Assembly (NCBI GenBank): GCA_045616665.1
Contig: JAZLHE010000086.1
Coordinates: 1-28,665 of the forward strand
DNA from: RUG11690 sp045616665
GTDB taxonomy: Bacteria > Bacteroidota > Bacteroidia > Bacteroidales > WCHB1-69
Length of the DNA stretch: 28,665 nucleotides
Direction: 5' to 3'
Shown piece after piece: positions 15,370-22,787 of the stretch. How positions within the stretch are numbered: the stretch's first letter is position 1; each line of letters begins with the position of its first letter. Below the pieces are notes generated by a model that was given only the letters and a program-made list of their open reading frames with translations, was not told the origin of the DNA and searched no databases. Position numbers and translations under genes: made by a program.

Positions 15370-17163
15370 ATGGCTAAATACAAAATGCACGTTCTCATCT
15401 GCGGTGGTACAGGATGTAAATCCAGTAACAGCTCAGATATAGTTGAAAATTTTCAGACGATTCTCGCTGAGAAAAATCTGCAGGACGAAGTTCAAGTAAT
15501 CAAAACGGGTTGCTTCGGTTTCTGCGAAAAGGGACCTATCGTTAAGATTATGCCCGACAATACCTTCTACACCCAAGTAAAGCCAGAAGATGTTCGCAAC
15601 ATCGTTGAAGAACACATCATCAAGGGTCGTAAGGTTCCGGGACTTCTTTACATCAACCCCGAAAACAAAGAACACGTTTCCGATTCAAAACACATGGGGT
15701 TCTACAAGAAACAGCTGCGTATCGCTTTGCGTAACTGCGGTTTCATCAACCCTGAAAATATTGAAGAATACATTGCCCGTGACGGTTATCAGGCATTGGC
15801 AAGCGTATTGGAACAGAATGACCCTGAAGCTACCATCGAACTGATTAAGAAGTCAGGACTTCGTGGTCGTGGTGGCGCAGGTTTCCCAACCGGTATGAAA
15901 TGGAGTCTTTGCCGTCCCAACAAGGCTGATCAAAAATATATGATCTGCAACGCCGACGAAGGTGACCCAGGCGCATTTATGGATCGTTCAATCCTTGAAG
16001 GTGACCCTCATTCAATCATTGAAGCTATGGCTATCGGTGGTTTCTGTATCGAAGCCACCAAGGGTTTGGTTTATATCCGTGCCGAATATCCATTGGCAAT
16101 CCACCGTTTGCAAGTGGCTATTGACCAAGCTCGTGAATATGGCTTACTTGGTAAAGACATCATGGGTTCAGGTTTTGATTTTGACATCGAATTGAGATAT
16201 GGTGCCGGCGCGTTCGTTTGCGGTGAAGAAACCGCTTTGATCCACTCTATGGAAGGCAAACGTGGAGAACCTACTTTCAAACCGCCATTCCCGGCAGTTG
16301 AAGGTTATCTTGGCAAACCATCTAACGTAAACAACGTTGAAACATTGGCAAACATTCCTGTTATCATCAACAAGGGTTGGGAATGGTTCAGCTCAATCGG
16401 TACAGAAAAGTCAAAAGGTACGAAAGTTTTCGCTTTGGCAGGCCAAATCAACAACGTTGGTTTGATCGAAGTTCCTATGGGTACTACCCTTCGTGAAGTT
16501 ATTTACGAAATTGGTGGTGGTATTAAGGGCGGAAAGAAATTCAAAGCTGTTCAGACCGGTGGTCCTTCAGGCGGCTGCTTGACTGAAAAGTTCCTGGATA
16601 CTCCTATTGATTATGAAAACCTTGTTGCTGCTGGCTCAATGATGGGTTCTGGAGGTATGATCGTTATGGATGAAACATCTTGTATGGTTTCAGTGGCCAA
16701 GTTCTACTTGGACTTCACCGTTGAAGAATCTTGCGGTAAATGTTCACCTTGCCGTATCGGTAACAAGAGATTGTGTGAAATCCTCGACAAGATTACCAAG
16801 GGCAAAGGTACAATGCAAGACCTCGATGAATTGAAGAACCTTGCTAAAGTTATCAAAGATACAGCTCTTTGCGGTTTAGGTCAGACTTCACCTAACCCTG
16901 TATTGTCAACCATCGACAATTTCTGGGATGAATACGTTGCTCACGTTGTTGACAAGAAATGCCCAGCCGGTCAGTGCAAGGCCTTGAAACAATATGTAAT
17001 CGATCCTGAAAAGTGCAAGGGATGTACTGCCTGCGCAAGAAATTGCCCGGTCAACGCTATCCACGGCACTGTAAAGAATCCGCACGAAATCGACCAGTCG
17101 GCTTGTATCAAATGCGGCACTTGCTACGAAAAGTGTAAATTTAACGCAATTAGTATTAAATAA
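15370..17163 (+). CDS. hydB: NAD(P)-linked [FeFe]-hydrogenase beta subunit (NuoF-like), HydB/HndC
   Basis: The 597-residue protein is the flavin and nucleotide-binding subunit. Domains in order: thioredoxin-like [2Fe-2S] domain (Cys11, Cys16, Cys48, Cys52); NuoF domain with the FMN/NADH loop GLRGRGGAGFPTGMKW (residues 163-178) and CNADEGDPGAFMDR; an SLBB segment; the [4Fe-4S] site ESCGKCSPCRIG (Cys455, 458, 461) with Cys501 in ALCGLGQT; and a C-terminal 2x[4Fe-4S] ferredoxin (CKGCTACARNCP and CIKCGTCYEKC, about residues 555-590). In HydABC complexes this subunit oxidises or reduces NAD(P)H and is the likely site of electron bifurcation with ferredoxin, in the cytosol. HydA starts 11 bp downstream. 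Confidence 0.93.
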   Translation: MAKYKMHVLICGGTGCKSSNSSDIVENFQTILAEKNLQDEVQVIKTGCFGFCEKGPIVKIMPDNTFYTQVKPEDVRNIVEEHIIKGRKVPGLLYINPENKEHVSDSKHMGFYKKQLRIALRNCGFINPENIEEYIARDGYQALASVLEQNDPEATIELIKKSGLRGRGGAGFPTGMKWSLCRPNKADQKYMICNADEGDPGAFMDRSILEGDPHSIIEAMAIGGFCIEATKGLVYIRAEYPLAIHRLQVAIDQAREYGLLGKDIMGSGFDFDIELRYGAGAFVCGEETALIHSMEGKRGEPTFKPPFPAVEGYLGKPSNVNNVETLANIPVIINKGWEWFSSIGTEKSKGTKVFALAGQINNVGLIEVPMGTTLREVIYEIGGGIKGGKKFKAVQTGGPSGGCLTEKFLDTPIDYENLVAAGSMMGSGGMIVMDETSCMVSVAKFYLDFTVEESCGKCSPCRIGNKRLCEILDKITKGKGTMQDLDELKNLAKVIKDTALCGLGQTSPNPVLSTIDNFWDEYVAHVVDKKCPAGQCKALKQYVIDPEKCKGCTACARNCPVNAIHGTVKNPHEIDQSACIKCGTCYEKCKFNAISIK

Positions 17164-17174
17164 AGCATATAATA

Positions 17175-18962
17175 ATGGATACAGTAAAATTAACAATAGA
17201 TAATAGAGCAATTGAAGTTCCGAAAGGAACAACTATTCTTAAGGCCGCACAAAGTATTGGTATTGATATCCCTACTCTCTGCCATTTTGAATTGAACGGA
17301 TTAGGTGTTCATAACAGACCTGGTGGATGTCGTATTTGCGTGGTAGAAGTTGAAAAACGTAGAAACTTGGCTCCTGCTTGCGTTACCGAATGTATGGAAG
17401 GAATGGTGGTTAGAACCAACTCCATCCGTGTTATCAACGCACGTAAAACCGTGTTGGAACTGATCCTCAGTGACCACCCGGCAGATTGTTTGCAATGTGC
17501 AAAGAGCGGTAACTGCGAATTGCAGGACCTCGCCGTTCGTTTCGGTATTCGCGAAAATCCTTACATCAGCGAATGTCACGAAATGTCACAATATCAGGTG
17601 GAAGTTTCTCCTTCTATCATCCGTGATATGAACAAGTGCGTGATGTGCCGTCGTTGCGAAACGATGTGTAACGAAATGCAAACCGTTGGCGCTTTGTCAG
17701 CCATCGAACGTGGTTTCCCAGCTGTTGTTTCAACCGCTTTCAACCAACACCTCGAACAATCACCTTGTACTTTCTGCGGACAGTGCGTTGCCGTTTGTCC
17801 AGTTGGCGCATTGACAGAAGTTGACCATACTCCTAAGATTATCCGTGCTTTGGCCGATCCTACTAAGAAGACCGTTGTTCAGGTGGCTCCCGCCGTACGT
17901 GTTGCCCTTGGTGAAGAATTCGGTATGGAACCTGGTTCAATCGTTACCGGCAAGCTGACCGCTGCTTTGAAGGCCCTCGGTTTCGACTATGTATTTGATA
18001 CTGATTGGAGTGCCGACTTAACCATTATGGAAGAAGGTACTGAATTAATCGGTCGTTTGACCAAATATCTGGGTGGCGACAAGAGTGTTCCACTTCCAAT
18101 CCTGACTTCTTGCTGTCCTGCTTGGGTTAACTTCTTCGAACATCAGTTCCCAGAAATGAAGAACCTTCCTTCAACAGCCAAGTCACCTCAGCAGATGTTT
18201 GGTGCCATTGCCAAGACGTATTTCGCAGATAAAATCAACTGCAAACGCGAGGATATGGTCAGCGTTTCTGTAATGCCTTGTTTGGCCAAGAAATATGAAT
18301 GCAGCCGCGACGAATTTAAGGTTAATGGCAACCCAGATGTTGACTATTCAATCTCTACTCGCGAATTGGCTCGCTTAATCAAGATGGCCAACATCGATTT
18401 TGCTTCTCTTCCAGAAGAAAAATTCGACAGTCCTCTTGGCGAATCAACAGGTGCCGCCGTTATCTTCGGTACTACCGGTGGTGTTATCGAAGCTGCCGTT
18501 CGTACTGCTTATGAAGTTATCACGAAGAAACCTCTTCCAAAGATCGATTTCGAAGAACTCCGTGGTTTGGAAGGCGTTCGTTCAGCTACCATCGATGTTG
18601 ACGGCTTAAAGTTGAACATCGGTATTGCTCACGGTTTGCACAATGCCCGCAAATTGTTGGAAGACATCAAGGCTGGCAAGTGCCAATTCCACGCTATCGA
18701 AATTATGGCTTGCCCAGGCGGTTGTATTGACGGTGCAGGACAACCATTACACCACGGCAACAGCGACGTTATCAAGGCTCGTTGGGAAGCTATTTACCGT
18801 GCAGATAGAGAAATGCCTATCCGTAAATCCCACGAAAACCCATCAATTCAAGCTATTTACAAAGAATTCTTGGGCGAACCTTGCGGTCACAAGTCTCACG
18901 AATTACTGCACACGCATTATTTCGACAGACAGACTACCGTAGAAGTGGATTTAGGCAAATAA
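17175..18962 (+). CDS. hydA: [FeFe]-hydrogenase catalytic subunit HydA/HndD
   Basis: The 595-residue protein has the full set of catalytic features. The N-terminus is a [2Fe-2S] domain (CHFELNGLG, RPGGCRICVVEV), then a His/Cys [4Fe-4S] site (HPADCLQCAKSGNCELQ), two [4Fe-4S] clusters (CVMCRRCETMC and CTFCGQCVAVCP), and the H-cluster domain. H-cluster motifs are intact: TSCCPAW (Cys313 proton relay, Cys314 ligand), MPCLAKKYE (Cys369) and EIMACPGGCIDGAGQP (Cys513, Cys517), followed by a small-subunit-like C-terminus. It makes or oxidises H2 in the cytosol as part of the multimeric HydABC complex. The maturases HydE, HydF and HydG are not in the window and must be supplied from elsewhere. Confidence 0.95.
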   Translation: MDTVKLTIDNRAIEVPKGTTILKAAQSIGIDIPTLCHFELNGLGVHNRPGGCRICVVEVEKRRNLAPACVTECMEGMVVRTNSIRVINARKTVLELILSDHPADCLQCAKSGNCELQDLAVRFGIRENPYISECHEMSQYQVEVSPSIIRDMNKCVMCRRCETMCNEMQTVGALSAIERGFPAVVSTAFNQHLEQSPCTFCGQCVAVCPVGALTEVDHTPKIIRALADPTKKTVVQVAPAVRVALGEEFGMEPGSIVTGKLTAALKALGFDYVFDTDWSADLTIMEEGTELIGRLTKYLGGDKSVPLPILTSCCPAWVNFFEHQFPEMKNLPSTAKSPQQMFGAIAKTYFADKINCKREDMVSVSVMPCLAKKYECSRDEFKVNGNPDVDYSISTRELARLIKMANIDFASLPEEKFDSPLGESTGAAVIFGTTGGVIEAAVRTAYEVITKKPLPKIDFEELRGLEGVRSATIDVDGLKLNIGIAHGLHNARKLLEDIKAGKCQFHAIEIMACPGGCIDGAGQPLHHGNSDVIKARWEAIYRADREMPIRKSHENPSIQAIYKEFLGEPCGHKSHELLHTHYFDRQTTVEVDLGK

Positions 18963-18988
18963 TTTAGTAATTAGAAAAAATCACGAAA

Positions 18989-19483
18989 ATGGATAAAATA
19001 ATCGTTAAATTGAAAAAAGAAGTCAGGGATAAAGTTGTTGACATTTGCAACCAATTTAATAACGAACCTGGCGAATTGATCAACGTTTTGCATCAAACGC
19101 AAGACTATTTGGGTTATCTTCCAGCTGAAGTTCAGGAACTGATTGCTGAATGTCTGCACATCCCAACCGCAAAGGTTTACGGTGTTGTTTCTTTCTACGC
19201 ATTCTTTTCTATGACTCCTAAGGGAAAATATCCTATTTCAGTATGCTTGGGCACAGCTTGCTATGTTCGTGGCGCTGAAAAAATCCTGGATGCCTTCAAG
19301 AAAGAATTGAACCTTGAAGTAGGTCAGACTTCAGAAGATGGTCTTTTCTCATTGAATTGCTTGCGTTGCGTGGGTGCCTGTGGTTTGGCTCCAGTGGCAA
19401 TGGTTGGCAACAAGGTTTATGGCCGTTTGTCACCTGCTGACATAAAAGGTATCGTTGACGAATATCGCAATATGGAAAAATAA
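18989..19483 (+). CDS. hydC: NuoE-like hydrogenase gamma subunit HydC/HndA
   Basis: The 164-residue protein is a NuoE-type thioredoxin-like [2Fe-2S] subunit. An N-terminal helical part (LINVLHQTQDYLGYLPAEVQ, IPTAKVYGVVSFYAFF) precedes the cluster ligands Cys86 and Cys91 in VCLGTACYVRG and Cys127 and Cys131 in CLRCVGACGLAP. It partners HydB as NuoE partners NuoF. It is the last gene of the operon, 26 bp after hydA, whereas in many clusters this gene comes first. A rho-independent terminator follows within 50 bp. Confidence 0.93.
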   Translation: MDKIIVKLKKEVRDKVVDICNQFNNEPGELINVLHQTQDYLGYLPAEVQELIAECLHIPTAKVYGVVSFYAFFSMTPKGKYPISVCLGTACYVRGAEKILDAFKKELNLEVGQTSEDGLFSLNCLRCVGACGLAPVAMVGNKVYGRLSPADIKGIVDEYRNMEK

Positions 19484-19507
19484 TTTTCTATTATAGATAT
19501 CCGACTG

Positions 19508-19543
19508 AAAGAGGGTGACTAAAAGTAGTCATCCTCTTTTTTT
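19508..19543 (+). terminator. Rho-independent terminator of the hydrogenase operon
   Basis: The stem arms are AGAGGGTGACTA (19510-19521) and TAGTCATCCTCT (19526-19537), with a 4-base loop AAAG and one G-T pair, followed by a run of T to 19543. It lies 27 bp after the HydC stop codon and separates the operon from the MATE gene. Confidence 0.88.
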
Positions 19544-19598
19544 ATTGTTGCCATCTTTAGGAATAATGCAATTTTATCTCATTATTGATTTTTATTCG

Positions 19599-19606
19599 TA
19601 ATTTTG
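19599..19606 (+). promoter_or_regulatory. -7 box for the MATE/vsr unit
   Basis: TAATTTTG matches the Bacteroidota -7 consensus and lies 35 bp before the ATG at 19641. It follows the hydrogenase terminator, so this gene pair is probably its own transcription unit. No well-placed TTTG -33 was seen. Confidence 0.5.
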
Positions 19607-19640
19607 CACACGTAATCAATCTCTCTTAAAAAAATATAAA

Positions 19641-21011
19641 ATGGCCTTTGATAATCGCGATAGTATTGATTTTGGCAAAGAAGATATTCCGCGCCTTTTC
19701 CGAAGTATCTTTATTCCTACTGTTTTGGGAATGCTTTTCAATGCCGTTTTTGTGCTCACTGACGGCATTTTTATCGGTCATGGTGTGGGTGCGGACGGCT
19801 TAGCCAGTGTGAACCTGGTGGCCCCGATTATGATGGTTATCACGGGTTTGGGGATGATGTTCGGATCGGGTTGCGCGGTGGTGGCGGCCATCCATCTTGC
19901 CCAAGGCAAACTTAAGGCGGCTCGAATCAATGTCACGCAGTCGTTTATAGCCTGCTTGCTGCTTTCTACGCTTTTGTTGATTTTGTTTTATGTCATTCCT
20001 AAACCAGTTTTGCATATTTTAGGAGTTTCCCATACGCTTGAACCGCTGGCAATGGATTATTACCTTTGGTTTTTGCCAACTTGTGTGTTCTTGATGATTC
20101 AAATATGGGGAGAATTTGTCATTCGCTTGGACGGTTCGCCGCGTTATGTCATGTGTGCCAACATCATTCCGGCGATTATCAATATTGTATTGGACTATAC
20201 TTTTATTTTTCCTTGCAATTTAGGGTTGAAGGGAGCGGCATTGGCCACGGACATTGGTTGTGGTGTAGGTGCGGTGATGACATTGTTCTACATGTTTTTC
20301 CTGCGCAAGCAGTTGTCGTTTTATCCGCATAAAATGACGAGGACGAGCAATCGTCTGGCGGCGCGTAATATTGGCTATATAATCAGATTGGGTTTTGCGG
20401 CCTTTTTGAGCGAATTGGCCATTTCGGTAATGATATTGGCAGGAAATATGGCTTTTGCCAAACAACTGGGCGATGCGGGCGTGGCGGCTTACAGCGTGAT
20501 TTGTTACCTTTTTCCTGTGGTGAATATGATTTACATTGCGGTAGCACAATCGGCGCAGCCCATTATCAGTTTCAATTATGGAGCGAAGCAGGAAAAGCGG
20601 GTGCACGCTGCTTTCCGTTACAGTTTGGTTGTGAGTTTGCTGGTAGGCGCCTTGGCAACCTTGGTTTTCTGTCTTTTCACTTCAAGTGTGGTATCGGCAT
20701 TCATAGAATCCGCCGATTGGGCACATATATTGGCAGTACGTGGTCTGCCACTGTATTCTATCAGCTTTGTATTCATTGCGTTCAATGTGGCGGCTATTGG
20801 TTACTTCCAGTCTGTGGAAAAAATTACGATGGCCTCGTTGATGATGACCATACGTGGAATAGTGCTTCCGGTCGTGGCGTTTTTATTGCTGCCAATGATA
20901 ATAGGTGAAACGGGATTGTGGTTGGCGATACCGATCGCTGAAGTTGTCACTATGATGGTAGAACTTATATATTTTGTATTTTTGCGGCGAGAAATTGCTA
21001 AAAATGAGTGA
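19641..21011 (+). CDS. MATE family efflux transporter
   Basis: The 456-residue polytopic membrane protein has the length and about twelve hydrophobic helices of the MATE family, as two similar halves. Seen: IFIPTVLGMLFNAVFVLTDGIFIGHGVGADGLASVNL (first helices), LGMMFGSGCAVVAAIHL, and in the second half QSAQPIISFNYGA, the typical conserved loop. Members exchange H+ or Na+ for organic cations, drugs or metabolites across the inner membrane; the substrate is unknown. Its last 8 bases overlap the start of vsr, an unexpected partner. Upstream lies the hydrogenase terminator, so it is not part of that operon. Confidence 0.9.
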   Translation: MAFDNRDSIDFGKEDIPRLFRSIFIPTVLGMLFNAVFVLTDGIFIGHGVGADGLASVNLVAPIMMVITGLGMMFGSGCAVVAAIHLAQGKLKAARINVTQSFIACLLLSTLLLILFYVIPKPVLHILGVSHTLEPLAMDYYLWFLPTCVFLMIQIWGEFVIRLDGSPRYVMCANIIPAIINIVLDYTFIFPCNLGLKGAALATDIGCGVGAVMTLFYMFFLRKQLSFYPHKMTRTSNRLAARNIGYIIRLGFAAFLSELAISVMILAGNMAFAKQLGDAGVAAYSVICYLFPVVNMIYIAVAQSAQPIISFNYGAKQEKRVHAAFRYSLVVSLLVGALATLVFCLFTSSVVSAFIESADWAHILAVRGLPLYSISFVFIAFNVAAIGYFQSVEKITMASLMMTIRGIVLPVVAFLLLPMIIGETGLWLAIPIAEVVTMMVELIYFVFLRREIAKNE

Positions 21012-21507
21012 CAAGATGACTCCTGAGCAGCGGCGACGCTGTATGCAGGCGAATAAGAGTAAAAACACCTCTATCGAGATATTGTTGGGACGTGCGTTAT
21101 GGGCACGTGGATTGCGATATCGCAAACATCTGAAAACGGTGCCTGGACATCCTGATTTTTGCTTTAAGGGGAAGAAAGTGGCCGTTTTTTGTGATGGTGA
21201 GTTTTGGCATGGTCGCGACTGGGAGCAGAACAAGCAGCGTATTCACAGCCATCAGGAATTTTGGTACGACAAGATAGAGCGCAATCAGCGGCGGGACGTG
21301 GCTGTGAACCAGCAGTTGCGGAGTGCGGGGTGGCAGGTGTTGCGTTTTTGGGAGACGGACATCCGCAAGCACTTGGATTCCTGTGTGCAGATGGTGGAGG
21401 CGGCCCTCAACGGTGCCTCCGTACCCGACAAGGTGTTTTACGAATATACCGAAACTTCCAATCTTTTGGCGGCCGAAAACGAGATGGAATACGGGAAAAA
21501 GGAGTAA
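21004..21507 (+). CDS. vsr: Very short patch repair (Vsr) endonuclease
   Basis: From the ATG at 21004 the product is 167 residues; the open frame reaches back to 20974, but MTPEQRRRCMQANKSKNTSIE is the conserved family start. Vsr nicks beside T:G mismatches that arise by deamination of 5-methylcytosine. Seen: HPDF with Asp51, VAVFCDGEFWHGRDW with His69, the aromatic FW pair, and FWETDIRKHL. E. coli Vsr has a catalytic His at about position 64 (from memory), where this protein has Asp in CDGEFWH; this variant seems common in Bacteroidota. The ATG overlaps the 3' end of the MATE gene. Vsr genes normally sit beside m5C methyltransferases; a methyltransferase remnant follows 100 bp downstream and an intact one 2.6 kb away. 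Confidence 0.88.
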   Translation: MSDKMTPEQRRRCMQANKSKNTSIEILLGRALWARGLRYRKHLKTVPGHPDFCFKGKKVAVFCDGEFWHGRDWEQNKQRIHSHQEFWYDKIERNQRRDVAVNQQLRSAGWQVLRFWETDIRKHLDSCVQMVEAALNGASVPDKVFYEYTETSNLLAAENEMEYGKKE

Positions 21508-21514
21508 GTCATCA

Positions 21515-21537
21515 ACTACGCAAACCGTTTGCGTAGT
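21515..21537. repeat. Perfect inverted repeat just after vsr
   Basis: ACTACGCAAA (21515-21524), a CCG loop, and TTTGCGTAGT (21528-21537) form a perfect 10-bp stem, 7 bp after the vsr stop codon. An A-run, not a T-run, follows on the plus strand, and the minus side is not T-rich after the stem, so a standard terminator is doubtful. Confidence 0.6.
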
Positions 21538-21607
21538 AAAAAAGGGGAGAGGAATTTTTGTGATATTATTTTTTTTGTTATTTTTGTTGATTGTTTAGAA
21601 ATAAAAC

Positions 21608-21661
21608 AAAAGAAAATATACATTCATTGATTTGTTCGCTGGATGTGGGAATGAAAAATGA
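21608..21661 (+). pseudogene. Remnant of an m5C methyltransferase 5' end (copy A)
   Basis: Codons from about 21614 read KYTFIDLFAGCGNEK and then stop at 21659-21661. This is motif I (DLFAGCG) of a cytosine-5 methyltransferase, nearly base-identical to the start of the frame at 22563 (shared tract from AAATATACATTCATTG to GTTCGC). There is no start codon, and in-frame stops lie upstream. It follows vsr, suggesting that an original vsr-methyltransferase pair was destroyed. Confidence 0.7.
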
Positions 21662-21702
21662 ATGAATTAGAATAAATCAGATTACAAAGGAAATAACAAG
21701 CA

Positions 21703-22560
21703 ATGGCTAAACAGAGTTTAAGGAATATCACCATAACCGACACGGATTACAGAGAATGGATTCGTAACTTGTCTGTACGATATAGAAATAGCCAGATTAA
21801 GGCGGCGGTGAATGTGAATTCCGAGATGCTTCAGTTTTATTGGAGTTTAGGGCGGGATATTGTCAAATATGGTCTTGACAACAAGTATGGCAGCCATTTC
21901 TACAGTATTTTGAGTAAGGATTTGCAAGCCGAGTTGCCTGATGTGAGTGGGTTGTCAGAAAGAAATATTCGCTATATGAAGGATTTCTATCTGCTTTATT
22001 CTCAAAATAATCCAAATTTGCCACAAGTTGTGGCAGAATTGGATCCTTATAATTTCGCATTTACTTGCATTCGTGGGAAGTATAATGAAACATTGTTGAA
22101 GGACGCTCTCTTGAAAAATATCACCGAATTTCTTGTGGAGCTTGGAACCGGATTTGCGTATGTGGGCAAGGAATACCGTTTGCAGATTGGTACAAAGGAA
22201 AAATTCATAGATTTGCTCTTTTTTCATATTCCACTGAATTGTTATGTGGTGATAGAAGTTAAGATTGGTGAGTTTGACGCACCAGATGTTGGACAATTGG
22301 GAACGTATGTTGTGGCTTGCAACCACATTCTAAAGCAGGAAAGTCATAATCCAACTATCGGACTGCTTATTTGCAAAAACAAAGACAATCTTTTGGCGCA
22401 GTATGCGTTAGAATCGAGCAATCAACCGATTGGCATTTCGGAGTTTGAGTTGGAAAAACTCTATCCAACCGAAGTGGAAGGTATGATACCAACTATTGAG
22501 GAGATAGAAGATAAACTTGCCGATAGGATGGCTAAAGAAAATATAAAGGAAGGAAATTAA
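21703..22560 (+). CDS. YhcG/DUF1016 PD-(D/E)XK nuclease-like protein, shortened form
   Basis: The 285-residue protein has an N-terminal DUF1016 helical domain (residues about 15-113; YRNSQIKAAVNVNSEMLQFYWSLGRDI, LSERNIRYMKDFYLLY) and a C-terminal PD-(D/E)XK domain (residues about 114-255) with KFIDLLFFH (Asp170) and VVIEVKIGEF (Glu185, Lys187). Full members are about 350-370 residues. Here VVAEL at 109-113 joins directly to DPYNFAF, which in longer homologues is preceded by some 60-70 residues including an IPWGHH segment, so a linker region appears to be deleted in frame. These proteins occur in defence islands; nuclease activity is predicted, and the biological role is unsettled. An AAAGGAA site precedes the ATG. 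Confidence 0.85.
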   Translation: MAKQSLRNITITDTDYREWIRNLSVRYRNSQIKAAVNVNSEMLQFYWSLGRDIVKYGLDNKYGSHFYSILSKDLQAELPDVSGLSERNIRYMKDFYLLYSQNNPNLPQVVAELDPYNFAFTCIRGKYNETLLKDALLKNITEFLVELGTGFAYVGKEYRLQIGTKEKFIDLLFFHIPLNCYVVIEVKIGEFDAPDVGQLGTYVVACNHILKQESHNPTIGLLICKNKDNLLAQYALESSNQPIGISEFELEKLYPTEVEGMIPTIEEIEDKLADRMAKENIKEGN

Positions 22561-22562
22561 TT

Positions 22563-22781
22563 ATGCTAAAAAAGAAAAAATATACATTCATTGATTTGTT
22601 CGCGGGATGCGGCGGTCTTGACCTTGGCTTTGAACAAGCTGGATTTCATGTGATTTGGGTTAACGAGTTCGAACCACATTGCCGTACCACGTATATTCGA
22701 AATCATCCTAATACAATATATGTCAGTTCGACTGACAAATTGGGTGTACTAACAAAAATGTCAGTTCGACTGACAAATTAG
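22563..22781 (+). pseudogene. Truncated m5C methyltransferase, N-terminal 50 residues (copy B)
   Basis: The 72-codon frame reads as a normal methyltransferase start, KKYTFIDLFAGCGGLDLGFEQAGF (motif I and following helix) then VIWVNEFEPHCRTTYIRNHPN (motif II region). After about residue 53 the homology stops, and the last 19 codons come from a repeated palindrome (two copies at 22720-22779). Motif IV with the catalytic PCQ cysteine is absent, so it cannot methylate DNA. It starts 2 bp after the first YhcG gene and ends 6 bp before the second one, so it is embedded between them. Confidence 0.85.
22720..22779. repeat. Two direct copies of a 22-bp palindromic element
   Basis: An identical 22-bp sequence occurs at 22720-22741 and 22758-22779 (spacing 38 bp). 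Each contains the palindrome TGTCAGTTCGACTGACA: 7-bp arms TGTCAGT and ACTGACA around TCG. They lie exactly where the truncated methyltransferase loses homology and just before the next ATG at 22788. Confidence 0.85.
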
Positions 22782-22787
22782 AAGAGT

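Noticed and set aside
21515..21537. Rho-independent terminator after vsr
   Set aside because: The stem is perfect, but there is no T-run after it on either strand.
22720..22779. CRISPR array
   Set aside because: There are only two copies, the spacer is 16 bp, and no cas genes are nearby.
22563..22781. Functional small methyltransferase
   Set aside because: It lacks motif IV and everything after motif II, and its last 19 codons are repeat DNA.
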